A DNA stretch of 64,000 nucleotides, taken from assembly GCF_001293165.1 (NCBI RefSeq), contig NZ_CP010552.1:1-64000 (forward strand), in the 5' to 3' direction. Origin of the DNA: Candidatus Thioglobus autotrophicus (lineage in GTDB: Bacteria > Pseudomonadota > Gammaproteobacteria > PS1 > Pseudothioglobaceae). Both the position numbers and the translations under genes were made by a program. Shown piece after piece: positions 62,685-64,000 of the stretch (its first letter is position 1; every line of letters begins with the position of its first letter). Under the pieces are notes generated by a model. That model was not told the DNA's origin, searched no databases, and saw only the letters and a program-made list of their open reading frames with translations.

Positions 62685-63624
62685 TAAGCACATGACAGAT
62701 CGACGCCTAGACCAGCTAGAAGACTGGCTAGAAATATTTTTTGATGATGCTAATTACACCCTCTCAAAAGCCAGCGATGACGCAAGCTTTAGGCGTTATT
62801 TTCGTATTGAGCGCAGCAACCTTAGCTTTATTGCGATGGACGCTCCACCTGCAAAAGAAAACTCCAAACTTTTTGTAGAGATTGCACAACTACTGCGTGA
62901 TAATAATATTCATGCACCCAAAATCATCGACAAAGATCTAGAGCAAGGCTTTTTACTGATTGAGGATCTTGGCAATACAACGTTTTTGCAAGCATTAAAC
63001 CCTAGCAACAAACTAGATTTATACAAACTGGCTATTGACGAGCTTGTCAAAATACAAGCAATAGAGCTCAAAAATCAGGCGCTTAATACGTACGACGAGT
63101 CTTTACTTAAAGCTGAACTACAGCTCTTAATTGATTGGTATCTAGCAAAAGACATTGATCAAAATTTGATAAATCAACTTAAGCAATTATTTGATCAATT
63201 GGTGCAAAATTCACTTAACGCTTCGCAAGTATTTGTCCATCGAGATTACCACTGTCGAAATTTAATGACCACCAATGGAAAGATCTCTATCATTGATTTC
63301 CAAGACGCTGTTATTGGCTCAAATACCTACGATCTAGCCTCACTATTAAAAGATGCCTACATCGAGCTAAACTTAGCTGAAATACAAACTCTGCTTACTT
63401 ATTTTTACCAGCAGGCTAACATTAAAATTCCTTTTGCAGAATTTGAAAAACAATTTGATCTGATGGGTTTACAGCGCCATCTTAAAATTTTAGGTATTTT
63501 TAAACGTCTATCTATTCGCGACGGCAAACACCAATATCTGGACGATATTCCTCTGGTTAAAAAATACGCCCTACAAATGGCAGATAAATATCCAGAATTT
63601 ACCCTTCTCAAGGATATCCTATGA
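62677..63624 (+). CDS. amgK: N-acetylmuramate/N-acetylglucosamine kinase AmgK
   Basis: Aminoglycoside-phosphotransferase fold (about 315 aa from the ATG at 62677; 62692 is possible). Nucleotide loop SDDASFRRYFRI, EDLGNTTFLQAL, catalytic HRDYHCRNLM and IDFQDAVIG. AmgK phosphorylates MurNAc at C1. The diagnosis rests on the immediate neighbour, a MurU-type nucleotidyltransferase, overlapping by four bases. The amgK-murU pair forms the direct recycling path to UDP-MurNAc in Pseudomonas and relatives. Confidence 0.88.
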   Translation: MHDKHMTDRRLDQLEDWLEIFFDDANYTLSKASDDASFRRYFRIERSNLSFIAMDAPPAKENSKLFVEIAQLLRDNNIHAPKIIDKDLEQGFLLIEDLGNTTFLQALNPSNKLDLYKLAIDELVKIQAIELKNQALNTYDESLLKAELQLLIDWYLAKDIDQNLINQLKQLFDQLVQNSLNASQVFVHRDYHCRNLMTTNGKISIIDFQDAVIGSNTYDLASLLKDAYIELNLAEIQTLLTYFYQQANIKIPFAEFEKQFDLMGLQRHLKILGIFKRLSIRDGKHQYLDDIPLVKKYALQMADKYPEFTLLKDIL

Positions 63625-64000
63625 TTGGCATGATTCTAGCAGCAGGACGAGGTGAGCGGATGATGCCACTCACCGAAAACACCCCAAAACCGCTTATTAA
63701 GGTTCAAAACATTGCACTCATTGAGCACGCTATTAGCGCCCTTAAAAAAGCTAATATTACTGATATTGTGATCAATATTTCTTATTTGGGTGAGCAAATA
63801 AAATCGTATTTAGGCGATGGCTCAAATTTCGGAGTTAGTATCCAATATAGCGATGAATCACAAAATGCCTTAGAAACCGCTGGCGGTATTATCAAAGCCC
63901 TACCCTTGCTAGGCAACAAACCTTTTGTGGTGATCAACTCTGATGTGTTGTGTGATTATGATCTATCCAAACTAACACTACCGATTGGCTCGCTTGCGCA
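63621..64000 (+). CDS. murU: N-acetylmuramate-1-phosphate uridylyltransferase MurU (partial)
   Basis: First 126 codons only; it runs off the window. Nucleotidyltransferase start MIGMILAAGRGERMMPLTENTPKPLIKV (LAAGRGERM-x-PLT...PKPL), then VINISYLGEQIKSYLGDGS and ETAGGIIKALPLLG, NSDVLCDYD (Mg-binding Asp). The ATG overlaps the amgK stop (ATGA). Product would be UDP-MurNAc, joining recycled muropeptide sugar to cell-wall synthesis. Other sugar-1-phosphate nucleotidyltransferases are possible, but context is strong. Confidence 0.88.
   Translation, partial: MIGMILAAGRGERMMPLTENTPKPLIKVQNIALIEHAISALKKANITDIVINISYLGEQIKSYLGDGSNFGVSIQYSDESQNALETAGGIIKALPLLGNKPFVVINSDVLCDYDLSKLTLPIGSLA

Noticed and set aside
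1-64000. tRNA, rRNA, insertion sequence, prophage, attachment site or replication origin
   Set aside because: No cloverleaf, terminal inverted repeats with transposase, integrase island or clustered DnaA boxes were recognised. xerC is the chromosomal recombinase and not a phage integrase in context.

Overview
The window is a densely packed, AT-rich chromosomal segment with about 69 protein genes and no gene-free stretch longer than about 260 bases. I saw no tRNA, rRNA, insertion sequence, prophage or CRISPR array. Nearly all genes are housekeeping genes with gammaproteobacterial sequence types and neighbours (tolB-pal-cpoB, bamD, yceD-rpmF-plsX-fabH, xseB-ispA, glnD, rho, htpG, YbiT-type ABC-F, RibBX). 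A cluster of exported Asn/Gly/Pro-Trp-rich proteins that resemble sulfur globule envelope proteins, a TusA-type sulfur carrier and a SulP anion permease suggest a sulfur-oxidising gammaproteobacterium of the SUP05/Thioglobus/Bathymodiolus-symbiont kind. That assignment is inference from content and composition; no marker RNA is present to fix it.

Layout. 0.1-2.0 kb: glutamine-dependent NAD synthetase carrying an extra N-terminal helix-turn-helix domain. 2.0-6.0 kb (minus): iscX-tolB-pal-cpoB-pabB. 6.1-8.2 kb (minus): bifunctional (p)ppGpp enzyme, divergent from bamD, an MFS transporter and ssb (8.3-10.7 kb). 10.8-14.8 kb: accessory zone of small exported proteins (four to six sulfur-globule-like genes) interleaved with a YaiI-type protein and a HIT protein. 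14.8-18.5 kb: metH. 18.6-20.0 kb: a PPOX flavoprotein coupled to a radical SAM/SPASM gene broken by a single in-frame TAA. 20.2-25.7 kb (minus): ribE-ribBX-ribH-nusB-sulP-BFD protein-UbiA prenyltransferase. 25.7-28.1 kb: BrkB/YihY and YbiT. 28.3-30.4 kb: ftsW-murG. 30.5-33.4 kb: a small exported protein, bioB and glnA. 33.5-36.0 kb: xerC-tsaC-hemF-tusA with every junction overlapping. 36.1-38.0 kb: htpG. 38.2-42.3 kb: trmJ, suhB and the gph-rmuC-yciK operon. 42.3-44.5 kb: plsC and an orphan TolC-like protein. 44.6-47.3 kb: yceD-rpmF-plsX-fabH. 47.3-53.7 kb (minus): trxA, then rho-lptF-queF-pcnB-SDR-xseB-ispA. 53.8-58.1 kb (minus): glnD, gltX and a Sel1-repeat protein. 58.2-64.0 kb (plus): Mth938-like-rodA-mltB-dacA-dat-amgK-murU, a cell-wall synthesis and recycling operon that runs off the window.

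Themes. Envelope biogenesis recurs (Tol-Pal, BamD, FtsW/MurG, RodA/MltB/DacA, AmgK/MurU, LptF, PlsC/PlsX). Nitrogen control is represented by GlnA and GlnD, and stringent control by SpoT. The most unusual items are the DNA-binding NAD synthetase with repeated motifs around its own promoter, the family of sulfur-globule-like exported proteins with a conserved acidic/aromatic core, and the nonsense-interrupted radical SAM gene coupled to a flavoprotein.

Several starts were moved inward from the longest possible frame because a promoter or an upstream gene occupies the extension. These are spoT, metH, two sulfur-globule-like genes, ybiT, tsaC, trmJ, pcnB, queF, rho and amgK.
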